Below, piece after piece: positions 1 through 5,897 of a stretch of DNA of 8,845 nucleotides. The notes beneath the pieces were generated by a model. The model was not told the DNA's origin. It saw nothing but the letters and a program-made list of their open reading frames with translations, and searched no databases. This stretch comes from an uncultured Propionibacteriaceae bacterium (lineage in GTDB: Bacteria > Actinomycetota > Actinomycetes > Propionibacteriales > Propionibacteriaceae): contig CAKZJI010000390.1 in the NCBI GenBank assembly GCA_936941515.1, forward strand, positions 1 through 8,845. The letters are read 5' to 3'. Position numbers and translations under genes: made by a program. Within the stretch, counting starts at the first letter, position 1, and the number at the start of each line of letters is the position of its first letter.

Positions 1-47
1 TTCATCTGGCAGCCGTAGGTGATGACGTGATATGTGCGCGAACTCAT
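1..47 (-). CDS. miaB: MiaB N-terminus (tRNA methylthiotransferase), partial
   Basis: The minus strand from 47 reads MSSRTYHVITYGCQMN and runs off the left edge. TYGCQMN is the opening signature of MiaB-type radical-SAM methylthiotransferases, which carry the first cysteine of the auxiliary iron-sulfur cluster in the N-terminal domain. MiaB converts i6A37 to ms2i6A37 in tRNAs reading UNN codons. Only 15 full codons are present, so the radical-SAM and TRAM domains cannot be seen. The start is fixed: an in-frame TAG lies three codons upstream (TAG TCC ACC ATG) and no other start codon intervenes. No Shine-Dalgarno is visible; a TACAGT box sits 9 bases upstream. RNase Y lies on the same strand upstream, with the epimerase gene between them on the other strand. 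Other members of the methylthiotransferase family share similar openings, but MiaB fits best. Confidence 0.85.
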   Translation of the reverse strand, partial: MSSRTYHVITYGCQM

Positions 48-56
48 GGTGGACTA

Positions 57-62
57 ACTGTA
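57..62 (-). promoter_or_regulatory. Putative -10 box of miaB (leaderless-type)
   Basis: TACAGT on the minus strand fits the actinobacterial TANNNT -10 pattern and ends 9 bases before the miaB ATG. There is no Shine-Dalgarno in between and no convincing -35 upstream. This spacing would place transcription initiation at or next to the start codon. It is an inference from one hexamer, supported by the same arrangement at four other genes here. Confidence 0.4.
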
Positions 63-141
63 ATGGGTGCTCCGCGTGCTTGTTGCCAGGCATGTCGGGG
101 AAGCCGCCTTTCGGGAACTAACGCGCGTCTTCCAGAGCCAT

Positions 142-147
142 TAGTGT
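142..147 (+). promoter_or_regulatory. Putative -10 box of the epimerase gene
   Basis: TAGTGT ends 6 bases before the ATG at 154, a spacing typical of leaderless actinobacterial genes. The only Shine-Dalgarno-like string is a weak GGGA within those 6 bases, too close to the ATG to work well. The 106-base gap from 48 to 153 separates this gene from divergent miaB and would hold both promoters; I see nothing else in it. Confidence 0.4.
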
Positions 148-153
148 TGGGAC

Positions 154-1041
154 ATGATCCATCCAACCGGGGAACAGTATGAGATCCGCTGGGGTGCGCT
201 GAGCGCCGTCATCACCCAGGTGGGAGCCAGGATCCGAAGCCTAAGACACGACGGCGCGGAGCTGTTGGCCACCCATGGTCCGCAGGAGGCGCCCAAGGGC
301 TGGGAGGGAGCGCACCTGCTGCCTTGGCCGAATCGTCTTCGCGACGGCCGATACCGCCTGGGTGAGATTGAATACCAGTTGCCCATCAATGATCCCGCAC
401 GTCATAACGCCAACCACGGCTTGAATGTCGGGCTCGAGTGGGAGTGTCTGTCCCATCTTGAGCAGTCGGTCAGGCAGCGCACCATCCTCTGGCCTCGCCG
501 GGGCTGGCCGGGCATCCTGGCCGTCGAGATACTTCATCACATCAGTGACGATGGTCTTGCCGTCGAGGTGCTGGCCACCAACATCGGAACAACCCCCCTG
601 CCGTGGGGGTATGGCGCTCACCCATATTTCCGTTTCGACAACCTCTCTAAGGTCGAGCTCACCATTCCCTTTGATGCAGAGCTGGCCGTCGATCCGGAGA
701 GACTACTGCCTATCAGGCTGGGGCCCATCCAGCCCGAGCATCGGTTCACAGAACCCCGTCTGATCGGTGACACCGTGCTGGACACCGCATATGCGGATCC
801 CCTCAGCCGACGCTGGGACGTCACCCTGCGGGGCGAGGGACGAACCATCACGATCTGGGGCGAGGCAACCACCCAGTGGGTTCAAGTGTTCACCGCCCCG
901 AAGCGGGACAGCATCGCGGTGGAGCCGATGACCTGCGGGCCAGACGCCTTCAATGAGGGCCCAACGCACCGGGACCGGGTGTTGCTGCACGCCGGCGAGT
1001 CAGCCCGGGCCTTCTGGGGAGTGAGCGCCGCCGTCTCGTGA
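154..1041 (+). CDS. Aldose 1-epimerase family protein (galactose mutarotase-like)
   Basis: Encodes 295 residues, a normal length for the family. Aldose 1-epimerases interconvert alpha and beta anomers of sugars such as galactose or glucose in the cytoplasm. Visible landmarks are Asn60-Arg61 (PWPNRLRDGRY), a substrate-site histidine at about 88 (NANHGL), the catalytic-type histidine at about 156 (GYGAHPYF), and the catalytic-type glutamate at about 257 (IAVEPMTCGPDAFN). The EPMT-CGPDAFN ending is common in the actinobacterial and YphB-like branch of the family. There is no signal peptide or membrane segment. It stands alone on its strand, divergent from miaB and convergent with rny, with 39 bases between the stop codons, so no sugar operon points to a substrate. 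Family membership is secure; the exact sugar, or a hexose-6-phosphate substrate, is not determined. Confidence 0.87.
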   Translation: MIHPTGEQYEIRWGALSAVITQVGARIRSLRHDGAELLATHGPQEAPKGWEGAHLLPWPNRLRDGRYRLGEIEYQLPINDPARHNANHGLNVGLEWECLSHLEQSVRQRTILWPRRGWPGILAVEILHHISDDGLAVEVLATNIGTTPLPWGYGAHPYFRFDNLSKVELTIPFDAELAVDPERLLPIRLGPIQPEHRFTEPRLIGDTVLDTAYADPLSRRWDVTLRGEGRTITIWGEATTQWVQVFTAPKRDSIAVEPMTCGPDAFNEGPTHRDRVLLHAGESARAFWGVSAAVS

Positions 1042-1080
1042 CTATCGGCAGCCGGTCTCATGAGTTTTTCCGCAATGAGC

Positions 1081-2328
1081 CTAGTGAGCCAGCGCTGTGG
1101 CCCGTGACTCGCGCACCACGGTGATACGGATCTGGCCGGGGTAGGTCAGGCTGGCTTCTACCTCTCCGGCGATTTCACGAGCCAGAACATGGCTGGCTGC
1201 ATCGTCGATCTCCTCCGGCGAGACCATGATGCGCACTTCCCTGCCGGCCTGCATGGCATAGGCACGAATGACTCCCCTATGGGCGGTGGCGATGGACTCC
1301 AGATGTTGCATTCGCTCGACATATGCCTCCAGCGACTCTCTGCGCGCTCCAGGCCTGGAGCCGGAAATGGCGTCGGCAATCTGGGTGAGCACCGCCTCGA
1401 CGGTCCTCGGCTCAACCTCGTTGTGGTGGGCCTCAACAGCGTGGACGATGTCAGGATGCTCCCCGTGACGTCGGAGCAGATCCGCGCCAACGAGAGCATG
1501 CGGCCCCTCCGTCTCATGCGTCAGCGCTTTTCCTATGTCGTGCAGGAAGGCAGCCCGCTTGCACTGGGTGACATCAAGTCCCAACTCTGCGGCCATGACT
1601 CCTGCCAGATGGGCACATTCGACCAAGTGCGCCAGCACGTTCTGCCCAAAACTCGTGCGATATGCCAGGGAGCCGAGAATGGGCACGAGGTCGGGATGCA
1701 GGTCGGTGATCCCGACCCCCAGGAGAGCCTCTTCCCCTGCCGCGTGAATCCGCCCATCCAGCAATCTCAGGTTTCGCGCATGCACCTCCTCAATCCTGGC
1801 AGGGTGAATCCTGCCATCCGCCACCAGGTCGACCAGGGTCAGACGCGCAGCCTCACGCCGGACGGGGTCAAAGCAGCTGAGCAGCACTGTCTCAGGCGTG
1901 TCATCGACAAGCACATTCACCCCGGTGATCTGCTCAAAGGCCCTGATGTTCCGACCTTCTCGGCCGATGATGCGCCCCTTCATCTCATCCCCGGGTAGGT
2001 CTACACCTGATACAACGGATTCGCTGGTCTGCTCAGCCGCACAACGCTGGATGGCGGTGACGATGATGGAACGAGCCCGGCGCTCAGCATCCTGCCTGGC
2101 AGCATCCTCGATATCGCGAGCAAGCGTCGCTGCGGAGATCCGGGCCTGTCGCTCTGCCTCTGCCAGCACCTCCGCCCGCGCAGCCGCGACGCTCAAACCA
2201 GCGATTCTCTCCCTCTCGGCCCGCACCTCCTCCTGCTCAGCGACCAGCCTCTCCCGGCCCTGACGCAGATCCTTGCGTTGCTGCTCCAGCAGCTCTGCAC
2301 GTGTCGCAAGTCCAGCAGCTTCAGCCAA
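1081..2328 (-). CDS. rny: Ribonuclease Y, N-terminally truncated
   Basis: RNase Y is an endoribonuclease that initiates mRNA decay, normally tethered to the membrane by an N-terminal helix. From TTG 2328 the order is: coiled coil (about 1-85), KH RNA-binding domain with GRIIGREGRN (118-127), the conserved DDTPE and FDPVRRE blocks, the HD metal-dependent domain with RTSFGQNVLAHLVECAHLAG (224-243) and HDIGK (263-267), then RPGARRESLEAYVERM (325-340) and the C-terminal block QAGREVRIMVSPEE. The protein is 415 residues against about 520 for the family. Coiled-coil sequence continues in frame past the TTG (ERRDERLHEKEDRLLAEA) to about 2400, then stops looking like RNase Y; a stop codon follows at 2506-2508 with no other ATG, GTG or TTG between. 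The membrane anchor and about 80 residues are therefore missing. The TTG has a strong AAGGAGG 8 bases upstream, so a soluble catalytic product is possible; otherwise this is a gene fragment. Confidence 0.9.
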   Translation of the reverse strand: MAEAAGLATRAELLEQQRKDLRQGRERLVAEQEEVRAERERIAGLSVAAARAEVLAEAERQARISAATLARDIEDAARQDAERRARSIIVTAIQRCAAEQTSESVVSGVDLPGDEMKGRIIGREGRNIRAFEQITGVNVLVDDTPETVLLSCFDPVRREAARLTLVDLVADGRIHPARIEEVHARNLRLLDGRIHAAGEEALLGVGITDLHPDLVPILGSLAYRTSFGQNVLAHLVECAHLAGVMAAELGLDVTQCKRAAFLHDIGKALTHETEGPHALVGADLLRRHGEHPDIVHAVEAHHNEVEPRTVEAVLTQIADAISGSRPGARRESLEAYVERMQHLESIATAHRGVIRAYAMQAGREVRIMVSPEEIDDAASHVLAREIAGEVEASLTYPGQIRITVVRESRATALAH

Positions 2329-2336
2329 GAGCCGGT

Positions 2337-2343
2337 CCTCCTT
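2337..2343 (-). promoter_or_regulatory. Strong Shine-Dalgarno before the internal TTG of rny
   Basis: AAGGAGG on the minus strand, followed by 8 bases (ACCGGCTC) and TTG at 2328. This is an optimal match and spacing. It arises from coiled-coil codons (GAG AAG GAG GAC), so it may be coincidental in an intact gene, but it is the only recognisable translation signal for the truncated rny here. Confidence 0.45.
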
Positions 2344-2346
2344 CTC

Positions 2347-3042
2347 ATGAAGGCGTTCGTCTCGCCGTTCCTGGGCGCTTCTCTGGTCCCTGAGCTCCGC
2401 ACGCTGGGCGGCTATGCCCTTGCGCGGTCGGGCAAGAAATACGCTTTCTGGATCCTGATGGCGGCGCTGCTCGTGCGGGGCATCGGCCTGGGCATCGTCA
2501 TGACGTCACGGAACCCGGTGGTGAAGCTGTCCACCCGCATCTACCTGGAGGTGGTGCGAATCATGCCGCAGATCGTGTTGTTGTTCCTGGTGTTCTTCGA
2601 TCTGGCCCGCTATCTCGGCATCAACCTCGACGGCCGGGCGGCCGCGATCGTCGTGTTCACGTTGTGGGGCACGGCCGAAATGGGCGACCTGGTGCGTTCC
2701 GCCATCACGTCGATCCCGAAGCACCAGTACGCCAGCGCGCAGGCGCTCGGCCTGACCCTGTGGCAGGTGCAGCGCCACGTCGTGCTGCCCCAGGCGGCGC
2801 GTCGTCTGCTCCCGACCACAATCAACCTGACCAACCGCATGATCATGACCACTCCCCTGGTGGCTCTCATCGGTGTGGTCGAGGTGCTGAAGGTCGGCCA
2901 GCAGATCATCGATGTCAACCGTTTCACCCATCCCGACGGTGCCCTGTGGATCTACGGCACCGTGTTGATCATGTATTTCGTCGTGTGTTTCCCGATCTCG
3001 TGGGGTGCGCGGCGTCTCGAGAGGAAGTGGGCCACCACATGA
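2347..3042 (+). CDS. Polar amino-acid ABC transporter permease, 5' end replaced
   Basis: An inner-membrane permease of the HisM/GlnP (PAAT) family. From ATG 2347 it has 231 residues. It shows hydrophobic helices at about 33-53, 76-90, 98-112, 168-183 and 200-218, the family block TRIYLEVVRIMPQIVLLFL (63-81), and the EAA loop that docks with the ATPase (YASAQALGLTLWQVQRHVVLPQA region, 128-150). The first 18 or so residues (starting MKAFVSPFLG) are the antisense of the rny coiled coil, so the natural N-terminus and part of the first helix are missing. There is no Shine-Dalgarno or -10 box before 2347; ATG 2458 would cut into the first helix. Its stop overlaps the ATPase start (ATGA). The binding protein and any partner permease are absent upstream. 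The C-terminal two thirds are certain; expression as a working permease is doubtful. The substrate is unknown; Gln, Glu, cystine and others are all possible. Confidence 0.8.
   Translation: MKAFVSPFLGASLVPELRTLGGYALARSGKKYAFWILMAALLVRGIGLGIVMTSRNPVVKLSTRIYLEVVRIMPQIVLLFLVFFDLARYLGINLDGRAAAIVVFTLWGTAEMGDLVRSAITSIPKHQYASAQALGLTLWQVQRHVVLPQAARRLLPTTINLTNRMIMTTPLVALIGVVEVLKVGQQIIDVNRFTHPDGALWIYGTVLIMYFVVCFPISWGARRLERKWATT
2385..2450. other. Abrupt rny/permease junction (rearrangement endpoint or assembly join)
   Basis: To the left of about 2400 the minus strand reads as RNase Y coiled coil (AELRDQRSAQERRDERL). To the right the plus strand soon reads as an ABC permease membrane helix (AFWILMAALLVRGIGLG), and the minus-strand frame loses coiled-coil character (HQDPESVFLARPRKGIAAQR). 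Both genes are cut in their 5' parts and meet head-to-head. No insertion sequence, target duplication, tRNA or terminal repeat is visible at the join. The exact base cannot be fixed without an intact homologue of each gene. Confidence 0.7.
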
Positions 3043-3797
3043 CCCCGATGCTGCGAATCTCAGGCCTGGGGAAGAACTATGGGGACCTCCGGGCCCTGGA
3101 CGGGATCGACCTAGAGGTCGCCCCCGGTGAGGTGATCGCCGTCGTCGGCCCCTCGGGCTGCGGGAAGTCGACGCTGCTGCGTTGCCTGAACGGTCTGGAG
3201 ACGATCACCGACGGCAGTGTGGAACTGGACGGTGTCGTGATCACGGATCCCGGAACCCGCTGGACCGAGATCCGGCAACGCGTCGGGATGGTGTTCCAGA
3301 GCTACGAACTGTTCCCGCACCTGAACGTGATGGACAACCTGCTGCTCGGCCCTCGCCTGGTGCAGGGGCGCGACCGCAACGAGGCCGTGAAGGAGGCCAC
3401 GGGGCTGCTGGAGCGTGTCGGGCTCGCCGGGAAGGCGAGGTCGCTGCCGCGTGAGCTGTCGGGAGGTCAGAAGCAGCGGGTCGCGATCGTGCGGGCGTTG
3501 ATGATGCACCCGGAGTTGCTGCTGCTCGACGAGATCACCGCGTCCCTGGATCCGGAGATCGTCCGCGAGGTTCTCGACGTGGTGCTGGAACTGGCCGCCG
3601 ATGGCATGACCATGCTCATCGTCACCCACGAGATGCCCTTCGCGCGGGCGATCGCGGATCGGGTGGTGTTGATGGATGCGGGCCGGATCGTCGAGATAGC
3701 CCCGCCGGAGAAGTTCTTCACCGATCCCGAGACGGAACGCGCACGGGCGTTCCTCAAGACGTTCGAGTTCGAGTCCGTCCACCAGCACAAGAGCTGA
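3039..3797 (+). CDS. Polar amino-acid ABC transporter ATP-binding protein (GlnQ-like)
   Basis: A cytoplasmic ATPase of 252 residues that would power uptake of a polar amino acid with the permease just upstream. Motifs in order: Walker A GPSGCGKST (37-45), Q-loop FQSYELFPHLNV (Gln87), ABC signature LSGGQKQR (140-147), Walker B LLLLDE (160-165), D-loop SLD (169-171) and H-loop VTHEM (His197). The ending, with FFTDPETERARAFLK, is typical of GlnQ/HisP-type ATPases. The start at ATG 3039 is chosen because it overlaps the permease stop (ATGA) and matches the family N-terminus; upstream sequence in this frame is permease shadow. Walker B is followed by DEITASLD rather than the commoner DEPTSALD, a tolerated variant. 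All catalytic residues are present, but the transporter lacks a visible binding protein and an intact permease. It converges on gltX with a 31-base gap. Confidence 0.95.
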   Translation: MTPMLRISGLGKNYGDLRALDGIDLEVAPGEVIAVVGPSGCGKSTLLRCLNGLETITDGSVELDGVVITDPGTRWTEIRQRVGMVFQSYELFPHLNVMDNLLLGPRLVQGRDRNEAVKEATGLLERVGLAGKARSLPRELSGGQKQRVAIVRALMMHPELLLLDEITASLDPEIVREVLDVVLELAADGMTMLIVTHEMPFARAIADRVVLMDAGRIVEIAPPEKFFTDPETERARAFLKTFEFESVHQHKS

Positions 3798-3828
3798 CCA
3801 GGTGTTTCCTGAGGTAGAGGCCCGCCGA

Positions 3829-5283
3829 TCAGAGGGTTTCACGCAGCGCGCGCAACCGTTTGAGGGTTTCCTCGCGACCCAGGATTTCCATGGACTCGAA
3901 CAGCGGAGGCGAAACCTTGGCCCCGGTCAGTCCGACCCGCAGCGGCCCGAAGGCAAATTTTGGTTTGATGCCCAGTCCGTCGACGAGTTTCTCCCGCAGC
4001 CCGGCCTGGATCGAGGCGGCATCGAAGAGCACCGTCTCCAGCACCTCGATCCCGGCGTCGAGGACCTCCGCGGCGTTGCCGGGCAGCGACGCGCGGGCAG
4101 CTTCCTCGATCTCGACCCGATCGGTGAACAGGAACCCCAGCTTCGGTAGGGCCTCGCCCAGCAGGGTCATGCGTTCGCTGACCAGCGGCACGGCCCTACG
4201 GAGCACGTCGACGTCGATGTCCGCATCCCAGTCGCCGCGTTCGGTGTGGAAGACGATGATCCGTTCGGTCAGTTCTTCGGCGCCGAGGGCGCGGATGTAA
4301 TGGCCGTTCAGCCAGTCCAGTTTCTTCACGTCGAAAACCGGACCGGTGGTGTTGACCTTGTCCCAGGAGAAGTTTTCGACGAAATCCTCGAAGGTGGCCA
4401 CCTCGGAGTCGTCGTCGGCGGGCGGATAGCCGAGCAGCTGCAGGAAGTTGCGGACCGCCTCCGGCAGGTAACCCTGTTCGCGGAACCACATCAGCCGGGC
4501 GGCCGGGTTACGGCGCTTGGAGATCTTCGACCTGTCGGTGTTGCGCAGCAGCGGCATGTGTGCGTACTGCGGTTCGGGGAAACCGAGCCAGCGATACAGC
4601 AGCAGGTGTTTCGGGGTGGAGCTGATCCACTCCTCACCGCGCACCACCGTCGTGATCCCCATCAGGTGGTCGTCGACGACCACTGCCATGTGGTAGGTGG
4701 GGAATCCGTCGGCCTTGAGGATCACCTGATCGTCGGGGAACGGGGCCCGCACCTCTCCGCGGATGATGTCGTTGAACGTCAGCGGGGCGTCATCGGGCAC
4801 GAGCATGCGCACGACGGGGGTCTCGGTGAATCCTGGCAGCTTGGCGCGTTCCTCACGGGTCTTTCCGAGGCACAGCCGGTCGTATCCGGTCTTGGATGCC
4901 TTGGCGGTCTCTTGTTCGCGACGCAGCTCAGTGAGCCGTTCGGAGGAGCACCAGCAGTGGTAGGCGTGCCCGTCGGCTATCAGCTGCTCCACGAAGGGGC
5001 GGTAGGTGTCGAGCCGCTCGGACTGCCGGTAGGGCCCGTGCCCACCACCCTTGACGGGGCTCTCATCGGGTCCCAGGCCGAGCCAGTCCAGCGAGTCGTA
5101 GATCTGCTGCTCGCTGCCCTCCACTAGCCGATTCTGGTCGGTGTCCTCGATGCGCAGCACGAAGGAGCCACCGGTGCGGGCGGCCCAGGCCTTGTCGAAC
5201 AGCGCCATGAAGGCAGTGCCGACGTGCGGGTCCCCCGTCGGTGAGGGAGCCACTCGGGTGCGGGCTGGAGCGATGTCAGTCAT
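3829..5283 (-). CDS. gltX: Glutamate--tRNA ligase (GluRS)
   Basis: Attaches glutamate to tRNA-Glu in the cytoplasm. The protein has 484 residues, normal for the enzyme. The class-I signatures are both present: HVGT (20-23, the HIGH motif) and KISKR (253-257, the KMSKS motif). Between them lie RIEDTD (44-49), a likely zinc site Cys110-x-Cys112-x21-Tyr134-x3-Cys138, YHMAVVVDDHLMGI (197-210) and VRGEEW (214-219). The C-terminal helical anticodon-binding region is complete. The family style (GDPHVGTA, a zinc site, RGEEW-SSTPKH, SKISKR-NP) is unlike my recollection of mycobacterial and streptomycete GluRS, which lack the zinc cysteines and read KLSKRDP, and is closer to a Pseudomonas-like type. 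ATG 5283 has no Shine-Dalgarno but has TAGGCT 9 bases upstream, so a leaderless message is likely. The gene is divergent from the DUF4112 gene. Whether the enzyme is discriminating is not visible, but the GlnRS next door suggests it is. Confidence 0.97.
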   Translation of the reverse strand: MTDIAPARTRVAPSPTGDPHVGTAFMALFDKAWAARTGGSFVLRIEDTDQNRLVEGSEQQIYDSLDWLGLGPDESPVKGGGHGPYRQSERLDTYRPFVEQLIADGHAYHCWCSSERLTELRREQETAKASKTGYDRLCLGKTREERAKLPGFTETPVVRMLVPDDAPLTFNDIIRGEVRAPFPDDQVILKADGFPTYHMAVVVDDHLMGITTVVRGEEWISSTPKHLLLYRWLGFPEPQYAHMPLLRNTDRSKISKRRNPAARLMWFREQGYLPEAVRNFLQLLGYPPADDDSEVATFEDFVENFSWDKVNTTGPVFDVKKLDWLNGHYIRALGAEELTERIIVFHTERGDWDADIDVDVLRRAVPLVSERMTLLGEALPKLGFLFTDRVEIEEAARASLPGNAAEVLDAGIEVLETVLFDAASIQAGLREKLVDGLGIKPKFAFGPLRVGLTGAKVSPPLFESMEILGREETLKRLRALRETL

Positions 5284-5292
5284 AGTGGGCCC

Positions 5293-5298
5293 AGCCTA
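5293..5298 (-). promoter_or_regulatory. Putative -10 box of gltX (leaderless-type)
   Basis: TAGGCT on the minus strand ends 9 bases before the gltX ATG; the intervening GGGCCCACT contains no Shine-Dalgarno. No clear -35 is seen. Only 55-58 bases separate gltX from the divergent DUF4112 gene, so both promoters must lie here or overlap the neighbouring gene. Confidence 0.4.
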
Positions 5299-5341
5299 TC
5301 GGCTGCCCAGGGCTCCCAGTTCATGGCATCCTGGACGGGTG

Positions 5342-5857
5342 ATGGCAGAACAGAAGAGGCGACAGGCACTGTCAGCCAGCCGGGAGCTTCCGGACCCGGA
5401 AAATGCGCCATCCCCGGTGAGTCGTCATTTCACGTTCTGGTTGGACGAGGCCTTCCGGGTCCCCGGCACCGGTTTCCGTTTCGGGGTGGACCCGCTGCTG
5501 GCCCTCATCCCCGGGGCTGGAACGGTTGTGGCGACGGCACTGGGATGCACGATTCTGCTGGATGCGATTCGCCTGAGGGCGCCAATCCCGGTTCTGATGA
5601 GGATGCTGGGCAACTACGGATTTAACTGGTTCCTGGGCAACATTCCCCTCATCGGCCCCTTTTTCGATGCGATATGGCGCTCAAACGTGAAGAACCTGGC
5701 ACTGTTGCGGCGCACCATCGACAACCGGGAGCAGGTGCGACGAGCCACCATCCGCTACTGGATCACAGCGCTCATCCTGGTGCTGGGAACCACTGCGGTG
5801 CTACTGATCTCCCCCATCCTGGTGCTCCTCTGGCTGCTCTCCATGTGGCTGGGCTGA
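5342..5857 (+). CDS. DUF4112 domain membrane protein
   Basis: Encodes 171 residues from ATG 5342. The body matches the DUF4112 pattern: a start like FWLDEAFRVPGTGFRFGVD (32-50), then DPLLALIPGAGTVVATALG (50-68), RAPIPVLMRMLGNYG (79-93) and IPLIGPFFDAIWRSNVKNL (101-119). Two hydrophobic stretches (about 52-75 and 88-109) and a strong C-terminal one (about 139-169) indicate a membrane protein; residues 1-30 are polar. The family's function is unknown. The frame stays open back into gltX, but that part is antisense of gltX and rich in basic residues, so I reject it. GTG 5339 is an equally possible start directly before the ATG. No convincing Shine-Dalgarno or TANNNT box precedes either start. 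It runs in the same direction as glnS, with a 40-base gap, and could be co-transcribed with it. Confidence 0.85.
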   Translation: MAEQKRRQALSASRELPDPENAPSPVSRHFTFWLDEAFRVPGTGFRFGVDPLLALIPGAGTVVATALGCTILLDAIRLRAPIPVLMRMLGNYGFNWFLGNIPLIGPFFDAIWRSNVKNLALLRRTIDNREQVRRATIRYWITALILVLGTTAVLLISPILVLLWLLSMWLG

Positions 5858-5883
5858 GCCCCAAAGGCAAGGGAAGAAGATGA

Positions 5884-5889
5884 TAGCTT
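5884..5889 (+). promoter_or_regulatory. Putative -10 box of glnS (leaderless-type)
   Basis: TAGCTT ends 8 bases before the glnS ATG; the spacer TTTGAGCC holds no Shine-Dalgarno. The purine-rich GGGAAGAAG at 5871-5879 is 18 bases from the ATG, too far to serve it as a ribosome-binding site. No -35 is recognisable. Confidence 0.35.
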
Positions 5890-5897
5890 TTTGAGCC

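Noticed and set aside
1042..1080. Possible bidirectional terminator between the epimerase gene and rny (CTCAT...ATGAG with TTTTT)
   Set aside because: The T-run lies within the loop of a 5-base-pair stem, so it does not form a standard terminator.
1189..1998. Long open frame (269 codons, plus strand) across rny
   Set aside because: It is antisense to clear RNase Y KH and HD domain sequence and shows no protein family pattern.
3200..3215. Walker B variation DEIT in the ATPase as a sign of inactivity
   Set aside because: The catalytic Asp164-Glu165 pair and every other motif are intact, and this substitution occurs in active members of the family; the motif itself lies at about 3516-3551.
3798..3828. 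Possible terminator hairpin (CAGG-TGTTT-CCTG) between the ATPase gene and gltX
   Set aside because: Only a 4-base-pair stem with no U-run; too weak to call.
4246..5127. Open frame of 293 codons on the plus strand inside gltX
   Set aside because: Shadow of the GluRS gene, which has all its motifs on the other strand; the translated product is low-complexity and Val/Gly/His-rich.
5141..5341. N-terminal extension of the DUF4112 frame into gltX
   Set aside because: This part is antisense of the GluRS start region; family similarity begins only after ATG 5342, with GTG 5339 as the nearest alternative.
5871..5894. Mini-frame ATG ATA GCT TTT TGA just before glnS, after a purine-rich stretch
   Set aside because: Four codons with the GGGAAGAAG directly touching the ATG; spacing is wrong for initiation, and a leaderless glnS message would exclude it. 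Too little to call a leader peptide.
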